The notes beneath the pieces are model-generated. The model worked only from the letters and a program-made list of their open reading frames with translations. It did not search any database and was not told the DNA's origin. Made by a program: the position numbers and the translations under genes. Shown here in pieces: positions 8,362 to 17,594 of a stretch of 64,000 bases of DNA. This DNA is from Pedobacter cryoconitis (GTDB lineage Bacteria; Bacteroidota; Bacteroidia; Sphingobacteriales; Sphingobacteriaceae), in the NCBI RefSeq assembly GCF_014200605.1, contig NZ_JACHCE010000002.1, forward strand, positions 859,300 to 923,299, written 5' to 3'. Positions within the stretch are counted from its first letter, which is position 1. Each line of letters begins with the position of its first letter.

Positions 8362-9597
8362 TTAACCTAATTTTGATTGCAGGTTTTCATCAATTGCAGC
8401 TAAGAATTCTTCAGTATATAAGTAATGTTTACCATGTTCTACTTGATTACCATGGATACAAACAGCTAAATCTTTAGTCATTTTTCCACTTTCAACAGTT
8501 TCAATACAAACTTGCTCTAAAGCATGACAGAAGTTAATTAATGGCTGGTTATTATCTAATACACCACGGAATTCTAATCCTCTTGTCCATGCAAAGATAG
8601 AAGCAATAGGGTTTGTAGAAGTTGGTTTTCCTGCCTGGTGATCACGGTAGTGACGGGTCACTGTACCATGTGCTGCTTCGGCTTCCATAGTTTTTCCATC
8701 TGGAGTAACCAGTACTGAAGTCATTAAGCCTAATGAACCAAAGCCTTGTGCAACTGTGTCAGACTGAACGTCTCCATCATAGTTTTTACAAGCCCAAACA
8801 AAGTTACCATTCCATTTTAAGGCAGAAGCTACCATGTCATCGATCAAACGGTGCTCATAAGTAATACCTGCTTCTTTGAATTTAGCTAAGAAATCATTTT
8901 CATAGATCTCCTGGAAGATATCTTTGAAACGACCATCATATTTTTTAAGAATAGTATTTTTTGTAGATAAGTATAAAGGCCATTTTTTGATTAATGCCTG
9001 ATTGAAACAAGCATGTGCAAAACCACGGATACTTTCGTCAGTGTTGTACATTGCTAAAGCAACACCATCACCTTTAAAGTTATATACGTCAAATGACTGA
9101 ACTTCTCCACCATCTTCTGGTGTAAATGTCAATGTAAGTTTACCTTTTCCTTTGGTTACTAAATCGGTAGCACGGTATTGGTCACCGAAAGCATGACGTC
9201 CGATACAGATCGGTGCAGTCCAGTTTGGTACTAAACGAGGAACATTACTCATCACAATTGGCTCACGGAAAACAGTACCATCTAAGATATTACGGATGGT
9301 TCCGTTTGGTGATTTCCACATTTGTTTCAGGTTGAATTCTTTTACGCGGTCTTCATCAGGAGTAATGGTAGCACATTTGATACCTACACCATATTTTTTA
9401 ATGGCTTCAGCTGAATCAATAGTTACCTGATCATTGGTCTCATCACGGTATTCTATACCAAGATCGTAATATTTAATATCAAGATCAAGATAAGGTAAAA
9501 TCAGTTTATCCTTAATGAATTTCCAGATGATACGGGTCATCTCATCACCATCTAACTCTACAACTGGCTGGTCTACTTTAATTTTTTGTACAGACAT
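8362..9597 (-). CDS. icd: NADP-dependent isocitrate dehydrogenase (eukaryote-like type)
   Basis: The enzyme oxidatively decarboxylates isocitrate to 2-oxoglutarate in the TCA cycle and makes NADPH. The 411-residue length and motifs match the homodimeric subfamily II enzyme shared with eukaryotes: [20 protein letters not shown] at the start, [20 protein letters not shown] (substrate loop), LIDDMVA (metal-binding aspartates), [20 protein letters not shown] and [12 protein letters not shown] near the C-terminus. It is monocistronic, with its own promoter and terminator. Confidence 0.97.
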   Translation of the reverse strand: MSVQKIKVDQPVVELDGDEMTRIIWKFIKDKLILPYLDLDIKYYDLGIEYRDETNDQVTIDSAEAIKKYGVGIKCATITPDEDRVKEFNLKQMWKSPNGTIRNILDGTVFREPIVMSNVPRLVPNWTAPICIGRHAFGDQYRATDLVTKGKGKLTLTFTPEDGGEVQSFDVYNFKGDGVALAMYNTDESIRGFAHACFNQALIKKWPLYLSTKNTILKKYDGRFKDIFQEIYENDFLAKFKEAGITYEHRLIDDMVASALKWNGNFVWACKNYDGDVQSDTVAQGFGSLGLMTSVLVTPDGKTMEAEAAHGTVTRHYRDHQAGKPTSTNPIASIFAWTRGLEFRGVLDNNQPLINFCHALEQVCIETVESGKMTKDLAVCIHGNQVEHGKHYLYTEEFLAAIDENLQSKLG

Positions 9598-9629
9598 ATT
9601 ATGGTTTCAATTTTAACTTTATAAAAAAA

Positions 9630-9637
9630 CAAAGATA
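9630..9637 (-). promoter_or_regulatory. Candidate -7 box of icd
   Basis: On the minus strand the sequence reads TATCTTTG, a match to TAnnTTTG, 33 bases upstream of the icd ATG. The -33 element is not clear. Confidence 0.45.
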
Positions 9638-9726
9638 TAAATTTTGAGTTTATCGCCTCATTTTCGCGTAAATTACCAAAACAAATGAAGATTAAGTAAC
9701 GTTATATTGACATAAAACATTAAGCT

Positions 9727-10152
9727 ATGGTTACAGACGCAAATAATGCAGGTGAGGGCAAAGGATCTGGGGATAAACTCCATAATTCTGACTTAGGAGA
9801 GACAAAAGATTTTAATCAATTATCTTTTAACAAAGAGAAGAATAGTTATGAACTGGATGTAAAAGGTGATAATAAAGATTACGATCACCCGCTTCCATAT
9901 GATACGACTGCGGAGAATGGCGGCGATGAGAACTCAGATTATGACGAGGCTAATCCTTATGTTGGTGATGAATATGCGACATGGGCAGAAAAGAGAAAAG
10001 CCGAGCTGGATAACCAGGGCATGCACATCGATCACGGTAATATAGTAGAAGTCAATGCTGAGGATGAATTTTTAGCCAGAACACCCGAGGATGACCGTAC
10101 AGATCTTGATGAAGAAGGCTATCCGGTAAATGACGAGCCTAAGTTAAGGTAG
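9727..10152 (+). CDS. Acidic low-complexity hypothetical protein
   Basis: The 141 residues are strongly acidic and hydrophilic (rich in D, E, N and G), with no signal peptide, membrane helix or recognisable domain. Stretches such as GDENSDYDEANPYVGDEYAT and TPEDDRTDLDEEGYPVNDEP suggest a disordered protein. Related-looking proteins are common in Sphingobacteriaceae, to my knowledge without assigned function. Its last 9 bases overlap the end of convergent dnaX. Confidence 0.75.
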   Translation: MVTDANNAGEGKGSGDKLHNSDLGETKDFNQLSFNKEKNSYELDVKGDNKDYDHPLPYDTTAENGGDENSDYDEANPYVGDEYATWAEKRKAELDNQGMHIDHGNIVEVNAEDEFLARTPEDDRTDLDEEGYPVNDEPKLR

Positions 10153-11985
10153 CAGGTCCAGATTAAGGCGCTTGCGCAGTTCTTCAAGTTTAGGATTCTT
10201 TTCTAAAAGATAGTGGTATTTTTCAATACTGGTGTATAATCGGTTTTCAATTTTATTCTCTACTCTTTTAGTAACGATTCCTACACTGAAATTCTTTAAT
10301 CTGGTTCTCAGAAAGTTTAAAAATTCTACCAGTTCATTTTGTAGAATGCTTTCCTGAGCAAGATTAGTTATTGACACAGTGATCTGATCGGGTTTGGTTA
10401 ATTCAGGATCATTTGTGGTCAGGATAGTATAAAAGTTAATTTTATTTTCTTCTTTAACTTTCTGTACATACTCTTTCCAGAGAACCATTAGCTCTTCATG
10501 CGTAAAAGGTTCTTTTTCCTCTCCGAACACAAATTTTGGTTCATCACTTTCTATGCCGCCGGCTGCATTTGTCAATGCAGTAAGAGATGGAATTAATGTT
10601 CCTCCTGTCGTATTTCCGGTAGGATTAGGTTTTAAAGCAATCTTATTAACAGAATTTAAATTCGGAGTTACTGAAACACGGTTGGTAGCTGAAGGGTTAA
10701 CCTGGTTTGCTGATGGAGCAGGCTTAGAAGCTGTTTCTATAGGCTTAGCAGTCATTCCTGCTGGAGGTGGCAGAGGCTCAGGCCTTTCCGTATTCGCAGC
10801 AGATTCAGTTTTTACATCAGTTTTTTTTTTAGTCTGATCTGTGTCAGTTGCTGTTGTAGATGCTGTATGAGGGAGTTGTGCAAGTTGCAGGACGGATGGA
10901 ATATGGCACATCTTGATGAGTGCAAGTTCTACCTGTAACCGCTGGTTTTTGCTGTTTTTATAAGTAAGGTCACACTGGTTAGCTAAATTGAGTGCGGTAA
11001 GGATAAACGATACTTGTACCTGCTGACTCTGTGTGATGTATTTTTGTTTTATATTTTCACTGACCTCCAGTAGTTTGACGGTCTGAGGGTCTTTGCTTAC
11101 CAGTAAATTCCGTAAATGACCTGCCAGTCCGTTGATGAAATTATTACCATCAAAACCGTTATTCAGGATTTCATCAAATAAGATTAATGCCTGGCTCACA
11201 TCTGCAGTGTTAAGATATTGGGTTAACTTGAAATAATAATCGTAATCCAGAATATTCAGGTTGTCGATTACTGATTTATAAGTCAGATTTTTATTGGTAT
11301 AACTTACAATCTGATCAAACATGGAAAGTGCATCACGCAAACCTCCGTCTGCCTTTTGGGCAATGATGTGAAGTCCGTCAGCTTCTACAGTGATCTGTTC
11401 GCGTATAGCGATTTTATTTAGCAGCCCCGAAATATCATCTACCTGGATTCTGTTAAAGTCAAAAATCTGGCAACGTGAAAGAATAGTTGGTAAAATCTTA
11501 TGTTTCTCTGTAGTCGCTAATATAAATATAGCATAAGAAGGTGGTTCTTCTAATGTTTTCAGGAATGCATTAAATGCATTTGCTGAAAGCATGTGTACCT
11601 CATCTATAATGTAGATTTTGTATTTACCTGCCTGGGGCGGGATACGAACCTGCTCTATCAGACTTCGGATATCGTCTACTGAATTGTTGGATGCGGCATC
11701 CAGTTCATGGAAATTGAAAGAATGACCAGTTTGAAAAGAAACGCACGAATCACAGGTTCCGCAGGCCTCAACTTCATTGGTTAAATTGGTACAGTTAATC
11801 GTTTTGGCAAGAATCCTTGCACAAGTCGTTTTACCTACACCTCTTGGACCACAAAAAAGGAATGCCTGGGCAAGCTGATTATTTTTGATCGCATTTTTTA
11901 AAGTTCCGGTAATGTGGTTTTGTCCGACAACTGTTTCAAACGTTGCTGGACGATACTTACGGGCCGAGACAATAAAATTTTCCAT
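10144..11985 (-). CDS. dnaX: DNA polymerase III subunit gamma/tau
   Basis: DnaX is the clamp-loader ATPase of the replisome. The 613-residue protein shows a Walker A motif (GPRGVGKTTCARILAK, near 45-60), a zinc module (CTNL, then CGTCDSC), Walker B (IIDEVHMLS), a sensor 1 region and the arginine-finger block ILSRCQ in the first 220 residues. Domain III follows to about 365, then a Pro/Thr/Ala-rich linker and a C-terminal tau-specific domain from about 495. A run of ten A residues (10821-10830) begins the linker. Slipping there in either direction stops translation within three codons and would give a 389-390-residue gamma-like product. Confidence 0.95.
   Translation of the reverse strand: MENFIVSARKYRPATFETVVGQNHITGTLKNAIKNNQLAQAFLFCGPRGVGKTTCARILAKTINCTNLTNEVEACGTCDSCVSFQTGHSFNFHELDAASNNSVDDIRSLIEQVRIPPQAGKYKIYIIDEVHMLSANAFNAFLKTLEEPPSYAIFILATTEKHKILPTILSRCQIFDFNRIQVDDISGLLNKIAIREQITVEADGLHIIAQKADGGLRDALSMFDQIVSYTNKNLTYKSVIDNLNILDYDYYFKLTQYLNTADVSQALILFDEILNNGFDGNNFINGLAGHLRNLLVSKDPQTVKLLEVSENIKQKYITQSQQVQVSFILTALNLANQCDLTYKNSKNQRLQVELALIKMCHIPSVLQLAQLPHTASTTATDTDQTKKKTDVKTESAANTERPEPLPPPAGMTAKPIETASKPAPSANQVNPSATNRVSVTPNLNSVNKIALKPNPTGNTTGGTLIPSLTALTNAAGGIESDEPKFVFGEEKEPFTHEELMVLWKEYVQKVKEENKINFYTILTTNDPELTKPDQITVSITNLAQESILQNELVEFLNFLRTRLKNFSVGIVTKRVENKIENRLYTSIEKYHYLLEKNPKLEELRKRLNLDLLP
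10821..10830 (-). other. A10 slippery run in dnaX
   Basis: On the coding strand the codons ACT AAA AAA AAA ACT contain ten consecutive A residues (codons 386-388 plus one base). One A fewer gives CTG ATG TAA after the run; one A more, or a -1 ribosomal slip, gives AAC TGA. Both give a protein lacking the tau domains. Polymerase slippage at an A run makes gamma in Thermus thermophilus, which is the precedent. Confidence 0.55.
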
Positions 11986-12142
11986 TTCACTGCGAAATTA
12001 TAAAATTTTTATGGAGCAGAAGGGATTTTAGACAAAATAAAATCAAAGATGGTGTAGTTAAAGGCAGCATTGAATGTTATGAAGTCAATTATAGATATTA
12101 GGCTTGTTTGTTTTTATTTTTAGTATTGTATAATTATATAAA

Positions 12143-12179
12143 TTAGTTAAATCTAATTTATTAGATTTGCACGAACTAA
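12143..12179 (+). promoter_or_regulatory. Promoter with nested palindromes before TonB receptor gene
   Basis: A -7 box TAGATTTG (12162-12169) overlaps a perfect 8-bp inverted repeat AAATCTAA-TTTA-TTAGATTT (12149-12168). An outer TTAGTT (12143-12148) pairs with AACTAA (12174-12179). A palindrome lying on the promoter is the usual layout of a repressor operator; which regulator binds is unknown. Confidence 0.5.
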
Positions 12180-12194
12180 AAATAAAATATAATT

Positions 12195-14666
12195 ATGCTG
12201 AAACACGTTTTAAAACAATTAATGGTCATTTCCTTTCTTCTTGTTTCTGTCAGTTCTATGGCACAGAATATCGAAATCTCAGGAATGGTTAAGGATATCA
12301 ATAGCAATGAAGCTATTGGTGGAAGTAATATTAAACTCAAAAATTCTAAGCGTTCTGCTGTTGCCGATAAACAAGGGAGATTTCAAATGTCTGTTCCTCA
12401 GCAATTCAAAGGAGGAACTCTGCTGGTCTCTTATCTGGGTTATAAACCGGATACTATATTAATCGATAGTAATAAAAAATTTTATGAAATATTATTGCAT
12501 ACTAAGGCAGACGCACTCAGTGAAATTGTTGTTACTGGTGTATCCAGAGCTACTTTGTCGAGAGAGAACCCTGTGCCGATTGTAAGTGTATCTAAAAAGA
12601 AGATAGAACAATCTTCGGAGAGTAATATTATAGATGTGCTGGTTCGGAACGTTCCAGGTCTTAATGCTGTAAAAACAGGCCCTAATATCTCAAAACCTTT
12701 TATCAGGGGTTTAGGATATAACAGAGTGCTGACTTTATATGATGGAATCCGTCAGGAGGGGCAGCAATGGGGAGATGAACATGGAATTGAAGTGGATGCC
12801 TATAATATTGAACGTTCTGAAGTCATTAAGGGGCCTGCAAGTTTGATGTATGGGAGCGATGCGCTTGCGGGAGTAGTTAGCCTGATGTCATCAATGCCGT
12901 CTGTAACAGATGGTCTGCTGCATGGTAAAGTTCTTTCCGAATATCAGAGTAATAATGGTTTAATCGGTAATGGTCTGGGCTTATTTTATGCGAAAAATCA
13001 TTGGTCATTTGCTTTGCGCGGCTCTTATCGTATAGCTAAAAACTACAGTAACGCTATAGACGGCAGGGTCTATAATACGGGATTCCGGGAAACAAATGCA
13101 TCTGGTACTGTACGTTACCAGACTGGTAAAGGTAATTCAACACTGAACCTGAGTCTTTATGATAATATTCAGGGGATTCCGGATGGCAGCCGGGACTCAT
13201 TAACCAGAAAGTTTACTTATCAGATCCATGAAGGAGATCTGGATGATATCAAAAAACGCCCCATTGTTTCTGATGCAATGCTGAATTCTTATCAGCTGAG
13301 TCCTCTGCATCAGCATATTCAGCATTACCGGATATATAGTAATAATCATTATGCGGTTGGTGAAGGAGATATTGATTTCATGCTTGCTTTCCAGCAAAAT
13401 ATTCGCAGAGAGTATAATCACCCTACAATGACCGATCAGGCTGGAATGTTCGTCAGGTTGAATACATTAAATTACGGGGTGAAATATAATGCGCCTAAAT
13501 TCTTAAATACGGAGTTCACATTCGGTATAAATGGAATGTACCAGAATAACCTGAATAAGAATGCGACAGATTTTCCAATTCCTGATTACAACCTGTTTGA
13601 CGCAGGAGCTTATATTTTTGCTAAATGGAAATATGAAAAATGGACAATTGGGGGAGGGATAAGATCTGATCTGCGTTATTTAAATGCACAGGATTTTTAT
13701 ACCTCAACAAATCCTCAAACCGGTTTTGGTCAGCATGTTTCACTGGCACAGGATCCAAAAGCAAATCTGCAATTCCCTTCTTTTAGTAAATCTTTTGGTG
13801 GGATTTCATTAAGCCTTGGGAGTACTTATGAGCTGAGTGATCAGGTAAGCCTGAAGGCTAATGTTGCAAGAGGGTACCGGGCACCCAGTATTACAGAATT
13901 TGCTTCTAATGGATTAGATCCGGGGGCACATATTATTTACCTGGGAAACCGTGATTTTAAACCTGAATTTTCTTTGCAGGAAGATATAGGTGCAGATATA
14001 ACGCTGAAAGATTTGTCCATGTCATTCAGCATTTTTAACAATAATATTCAAAACTACATTTATCTGAGTCAGCTGTTAGATGCGGATGGAAATCCGGTCA
14101 TCAGTGCGCAGGGAGATAAAACTTATCAATATCAACAGGCTTCTGCACAACTTTATGGATTTGAAGCTACTTTTAGTCTGCATCCTGAGTCTTTGAAAGG
14201 CTTTTCATTTGATAATTCATTTTCAGTTATCAGGGGATATAACAGAAAACAAATATTTAAAGATAAGAAAACAGGTGGAGAATATTTACCACTTATTCCG
14301 CCAGTCAGGCTATTAAGCAGTGTAAGTCAGGATATCAGGCTTAATTCAAAGTTGTTCTCAGAAATGAATTTTAGAATAGAGGCAGAATACAATGGAGCAC
14401 AAAATCGTTATCTGGCTTTGAATGATACAGAAACTGCTACTTCGTCTTATCTGCTTTTCAATGTTGCTGCCGGGACAAAGATTAATTATTCAAAAAAGCA
14501 TACACTGCAATTGCAATTACAGGCTAATAATTTATTGAATGAAACTTATCAGTCTAACCTGAGCAGGCTTAAATATTTTGAATATTATGAGCATTCACCA
14601 AATGGGTACAGAGGTATACAGGGGATGGGCAGAAGTATTGGGATAAAAGCTATTCTTTCATTTTAA
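12195..14666 (+). CDS. TonB-dependent receptor, possible metal (ZnuD-like) importer
   Basis: The 823-residue receptor has a signal peptide (to about residue 23, SMAQ), a carboxypeptidase-regulatory-like domain (25-105), a plug (about 110-235) with the motif RNVPGLNAVKTGPNISKPFI then RGLGYNRVLTLYDGIRQEGQ, and a long barrel ending in AILSF. The plug phrase with QWGDEHGIEVD followed by ERSEVIKGPASLMYGSDALA resembles the ZnuD/metal-uptake group more than siderophore receptors, and a histidine-rich stretch LHQHIQHYRIY occurs near residue 374. Zinc or another metal is therefore my inference. The gene is monocistronic behind a palindromic promoter. Confidence 0.88.
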   Translation: MLKHVLKQLMVISFLLVSVSSMAQNIEISGMVKDINSNEAIGGSNIKLKNSKRSAVADKQGRFQMSVPQQFKGGTLLVSYLGYKPDTILIDSNKKFYEILLHTKADALSEIVVTGVSRATLSRENPVPIVSVSKKKIEQSSESNIIDVLVRNVPGLNAVKTGPNISKPFIRGLGYNRVLTLYDGIRQEGQQWGDEHGIEVDAYNIERSEVIKGPASLMYGSDALAGVVSLMSSMPSVTDGLLHGKVLSEYQSNNGLIGNGLGLFYAKNHWSFALRGSYRIAKNYSNAIDGRVYNTGFRETNASGTVRYQTGKGNSTLNLSLYDNIQGIPDGSRDSLTRKFTYQIHEGDLDDIKKRPIVSDAMLNSYQLSPLHQHIQHYRIYSNNHYAVGEGDIDFMLAFQQNIRREYNHPTMTDQAGMFVRLNTLNYGVKYNAPKFLNTEFTFGINGMYQNNLNKNATDFPIPDYNLFDAGAYIFAKWKYEKWTIGGGIRSDLRYLNAQDFYTSTNPQTGFGQHVSLAQDPKANLQFPSFSKSFGGISLSLGSTYELSDQVSLKANVARGYRAPSITEFASNGLDPGAHIIYLGNRDFKPEFSLQEDIGADITLKDLSMSFSIFNNNIQNYIYLSQLLDADGNPVISAQGDKTYQYQQASAQLYGFEATFSLHPESLKGFSFDNSFSVIRGYNRKQIFKDKKTGGEYLPLIPPVRLLSSVSQDIRLNSKLFSEMNFRIEAEYNGAQNRYLALNDTETATSSYLLFNVAAGTKINYSKKHTLQLQLQANNLLNETYQSNLSRLKYFEYYEHSPNGYRGIQGMGRSIGIKAILSF

Positions 14667-14679
14667 CGACAATTAAATA

Positions 14680-14687
14680 TACCTTTG
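14680..14687 (+). promoter_or_regulatory. Candidate -7 box of the beta-barrel gene at 14738
   Basis: TACCTTTG matches TAnnTTTG, 50 bases upstream of the ATG. The -33 element is not clear. Confidence 0.4.
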
Positions 14688-14737
14688 ATCTTTTTGTAAT
14701 TAACCTTATAATAAATCACTGTATTTTAACTAAATTA

Positions 14738-15991
14738 ATGAAACTCTTTCTATTAGGTATTTTATTGAGCATATCTGCTCTCTCTTTCGCTCAGTCCAAT
14801 TTTCAAAAAGGATACGTTGTCAACAATGAAAAAGACACACTCAGAGGGTATATTGATTACAAAGAATGGGATTTAAATCCTGGCAAAATAGCTTTCAAGA
14901 CTGATTTGGATGCTGGAATCCAGGATTTTACCGTGAAAAACTCTTTGGCGTGGGCGGTTACCGGTTTGGAGATTTATCAAAAATATGAAGTAGAGGTCAG
15001 TATGAGCCAGGTAGATGTGAGCCGTCTTTCTGTAGGCCGGGATAATTCAAAGGCAAAGAGTGTTGTCTTTTTAAAAGTATTGCAGACCGGTAAAAATGCG
15101 ACCTTGTTTTCTTATACTGATGGAATTAAACAAAGGTTTTACCTGCTGGAAAAAGATGAATCTATACCTTACGAACTGGGTTCACAGTTATATATGAAAT
15201 CTAAAGAGGATAATTTAATGGTTACTGACAACCAATATATCAGACAGCTTGGTTTAGTGATGACTAAACTGAATGTGGGTACTGAAGCTGAGCGCCATAG
15301 TTTAGAAATTTCAAATTATGGAATAAAGCCTATCATGAATGCTGTTGCTGTGATTAATGAACAGCAATTGATTAAAACTAATAAAAATTCAGCTGTAAGA
15401 TTTTTTGCAGGAGCAGGATTGAATATGAGCAGGGCTCATTATAAAGGTGATACTCCTTTCGCTTTACCGGGTGCCGAAAGCAAGGTTTCGCTGATGCCTT
15501 TAATCACGGCAGGTTTTGATCTTTTTGCTAATCCGGCTATAGGCAAACTGATTTACAGAGCAGAATTATCTTTACTGATGGGTAAACATGAAGCGACAAT
15601 CAGAGAACCTTCTCCTTCTAAAACCTATATGACTCATACTTTTAATCAGTTCACCATTAATATTACCCCTCAGATCATCTATAATTTCTATAATACAAAT
15701 CGCTTAAAAGCATTTGTAGGTGGCGGGCCGGGACTTAATTTTTCGGGCTACAGCAATAACAAAACGACATTGTATAGCAATTCAGGAAATGAAACCGAGC
15801 TTACTTCCCGTAAAATTGATCTGGAGAAATTCAATTTCTCGTTTCCTTTTACCGCTGGTTTAGTCTTTAATAAAAAAGTAGAGATCTCTGCAGGTTACGC
15901 TTTTGCTTCACCAATTACAAATTATAGCAGTTTCAGTATTAATATGCAGCGTTATCGGGTTGGTGTTAATTACCTGTTTGGCAAGCTTTAA
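14738..15991 (+). CDS. Outer-membrane beta-barrel protein of unknown role
   Basis: The 417-residue protein has a clear signal peptide (about residues 1-18, ALSFAQ). The N-terminal half begins GYVVNNEKDTLRGYIDYKEW, a block common to a Bacteroidota family of secreted proteins. The second half, from about residue 220 (RFFAGAGLNMSRAH), shows alternating hydrophobic strands and ends VGVNYLFGKL, as in small PorT/OmpA-like barrels. It probably sits in the outer membrane, but I cannot assign a substrate. It lies between a TonB receptor and the S6 operon with its own promoter. Confidence 0.75.
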   Translation: MKLFLLGILLSISALSFAQSNFQKGYVVNNEKDTLRGYIDYKEWDLNPGKIAFKTDLDAGIQDFTVKNSLAWAVTGLEIYQKYEVEVSMSQVDVSRLSVGRDNSKAKSVVFLKVLQTGKNATLFSYTDGIKQRFYLLEKDESIPYELGSQLYMKSKEDNLMVTDNQYIRQLGLVMTKLNVGTEAERHSLEISNYGIKPIMNAVAVINEQQLIKTNKNSAVRFFAGAGLNMSRAHYKGDTPFALPGAESKVSLMPLITAGFDLFANPAIGKLIYRAELSLLMGKHEATIREPSPSKTYMTHTFNQFTINITPQIIYNFYNTNRLKAFVGGGPGLNFSGYSNNKTTLYSNSGNETELTSRKIDLEKFNFSFPFTAGLVFNKKVEISAGYAFASPITNYSSFSINMQRYRVGVNYLFGKL

Positions 15992-15994
15992 ATG

Positions 15995-16026
15995 TTTTGA
16001 ATTGTAGAAAATTATTCCTAAGTTTG
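15995..16026 (+). promoter_or_regulatory. Promoter of rpsF-rpsR-rplI operon
   Basis: A -33 TTTTG (15995-15999) and -7 TAAGTTTG (16019-16026) with a 19-base spacer match the Bacteroidota consensus. The leader contains a small hairpin CCTGT-TTAAG-ACAGG at 16031-16045, a possible site for autoregulation by S6/S18, although the known S6 RNA motif is not evident. Confidence 0.65.
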
Positions 16027-16069
16027 CATCCCTGTTTAAGACAGGATTTAACATAAAATAATCATAACA

Positions 16070-16432
16070 ATGAATCAGTACGAAACTGTTATCGTTCTAA
16101 CCCCGTTGTTGTCAGAAGAAGTTGCGAAAGAAGCATTAGCGAAATTTAGCAAAATCATCACTGACAGCGGTGCCGAAATTGTTCAAGAGGACAATTGGGG
16201 TTTGAGAAAATTAGCGTATCCGATTGAAAAAAAAGCAAGCGGATTTTTCCACCTTACAGAGTACAAATCTTCAGGTGAATTAATTAACAAATTGGAATTA
16301 GAACTAAAACGCGATGAGCGTGTTCTTCGTTTCCTTACCATTAGATTAGACCGTCACGCGGTTGCTTATAATGAGAAGAAACGCAGTGGTGCTTTTAACA
16401 AAAAACCTAAGAAAGAGGAGGCTTCTGCATAA
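16070..16432 (+). CDS. rpsF: 30S ribosomal protein S6
   Basis: S6 binds 16S rRNA together with S18 in the platform of the small subunit. The 120-residue protein starts [20 protein letters not shown] and has the conserved [20 protein letters not shown] block as [20 protein letters not shown], then [13 protein letters not shown] lysine-rich tail of about 20 residues ends it. It is the first gene of a three-gene ribosomal operon; its last base is the first base of the rpsR start codon. Confidence 0.98.
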   Translation: MNQYETVIVLTPLLSEEVAKEALAKFSKIITDSGAEIVQEDNWGLRKLAYPIEKKASGFFHLTEYKSSGELINKLELELKRDERVLRFLTIRLDRHAVAYNEKKRSGAFNKKPKKEEASA

Positions 16433-16695
16433 TGGCTAAAGATCAAATACAATATGTTACCGCTCCAAAAGTGGACGATAACAGAAAAAAATATTGCCGT
16501 TTCAAAAAGAATGGTATTAAATATATTGATTATAAAGACGCAAACTTTTTGTTAAAATTCATCAATGATCAGGGTAAAATTTTACCTCGCCGCTTAACCG
16601 GTACTTCATTGAAATTTCAACGTAAAGTGGCTCAAGCGGTTAAACGTTCTCGCCACATTGGTTTGTTACCTTTCGTTGCTGACCAATTAAAATAA
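16432..16695 (+). CDS. rpsR: 30S ribosomal protein S18
   Basis: This 87-residue small-subunit protein is the direct partner of S6. Family features are [40 protein letters not shown] and the basic [19 protein letters not shown]. The single CRFKK cysteine remains without a zinc-ribbon partner, as in the C-minus type. It overlaps rpsF by one base and is followed 9 bases later by rplI, so the products are translationally coupled. Confidence 0.98.
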   Translation: MAKDQIQYVTAPKVDDNRKKYCRFKKNGIKYIDYKDANFLLKFINDQGKILPRRLTGTSLKFQRKVAQAVKRSRHIGLLPFVADQLK

Positions 16696-16704
16696 GAGCT
16701 GAAC

Positions 16705-17148
16705 ATGGAAATTATATTAAAACAGGACATCAAATCTCTTGGAGAGAAAGATGATATTGTAAACGTAAAGCCAGGTTACGGACGTAACTACCTTATCCCA
16801 CAAGGATTCGGTGCTTTAGCTACTCCATCTGCTAAAAAAGTATTAGCAGAGAATTTGAAACAAGCAGCGTTTAAACAAGATAAAATTAAGAAAGATGCTG
16901 AAGGTATCGCAACTCGTTTAGCTGATGTTAAATTGAGTATCGGTGCTAAAGCTGGTGAAACTGGTAAAATCTTTGGTGCAGTAAACACTATTATGATTGC
17001 TGATGCATTAAAACAACAAGGTTTTGATGTTGACCGTCGCCGTATCACTTTCGAAACTGAACCTAAATTTGTTGGTGAATATATCGCTAACTTAAACTTA
17101 CACAAAGAAGTGAAAGTTAAAGTTCCTTTCGCAGTTGTAGCTGAGTAA
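16705..17148 (+). CDS. rplI: 50S ribosomal protein L9
   Basis: L9 binds 23S rRNA at the base of the L1 stalk and helps keep the reading frame. The 147-residue protein has the N-terminal signature KQDIKSLGEKDDIVNVKPGY followed by GRNYLIPQGFGALAT, the long connecting helix (residues 40-75) and the C-terminal domain with GKIFGAVNTIMIADALKQQG. It is last in the S6-S18-L9 operon, followed by a strong terminator. Confidence 0.98.
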   Translation: MEIILKQDIKSLGEKDDIVNVKPGYGRNYLIPQGFGALATPSAKKVLAENLKQAAFKQDKIKKDAEGIATRLADVKLSIGAKAGETGKIFGAVNTIMIADALKQQGFDVDRRRITFETEPKFVGEYIANLNLHKEVKVKVPFAVVAE

Positions 17149-17167
17149 TCTCATCTTAAACGAATAT

Positions 17168-17204
17168 AAAAAAAGCGTTCCGATAAAATCGGAACGCTTT
17201 TTTT
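17168..17204 (+). terminator. Strong rho-independent terminator after rplI
   Basis: Perfect arms of 17 bases (17168-17184 and 17188-17204) around an AAA loop, with core AGCGTTCCGAT and flanking A and T runs. The A/T symmetry allows it to work in both directions. Confidence 0.92.
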
Positions 17205-17219
17205 ATGCTTTAGCTTTAG

Positions 17220-17277
17220 AGAAGACTTTAATAGCTTCTCTGATGCAAATGATAAAGAGAAGCTATTAAAGTCTTCT
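17220..17277. repeat. 22-bp perfect inverted repeat with 14-base loop
   Basis: Arms at 17220-17241 and 17256-17277 are perfect reverse complements (core GACTTTAATAGCTTC). The right arm covers the last codons and stop of the minus-strand gene ending at 17266. No T run follows on either strand, so it is not a standard terminator. It lies directly beside the rplI terminator. Confidence 0.8.
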
Positions 17278-17559
17278 TCTTTTAGATCTGTTTTCGTCAA
17301 TTACTCTTCTGATCTCTTTGATATCTTTCTTTGAGAACCCATGAATTTCTACCTTATTACCATTAACGAATAAACGTAAGGTTGCAAATCCAATCATCGG
17401 TGAATCAACTTCGATTGAGGTAATGTCTTCGTAATTCAGATATTTAGAGTCTCCACTAAATAAACCCGGTACTTTGATCTCAATACTATTCTCTTCTAAA
17501 TAGATCTCTGCCGGAAAAACCTTGTTTCCCTCTGAGAGCCTTGATGCTGTAAACTTCAT
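17266..17559 (-). CDS. Small PH-like domain protein
   Basis: The 97-residue protein has no signal peptide and reads as a series of short strands followed by a C-terminal helix: EIYLEENSIEIKVPG, LNYEDITSIEVDSP, GFATLRLFVNG, then SKKDIKEIRRVIDE. That order is the pattern of bacterial pleckstrin-homology-like domains. The tail RSKRRRL is very basic. Function is unknown. It lies 35 bases downstream of tal on the same strand and may share its transcript. Confidence 0.75.
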   Translation of the reverse strand: MKFTASRLSEGNKVFPAEIYLEENSIEIKVPGLFSGDSKYLNYEDITSIEVDSPMIGFATLRLFVNGNKVEIHGFSKKDIKEIRRVIDENRSKRRRL

Positions 17560-17594
17560 TTTCTTTAATCTGAATGTAACGGCAAATCTAGTTA

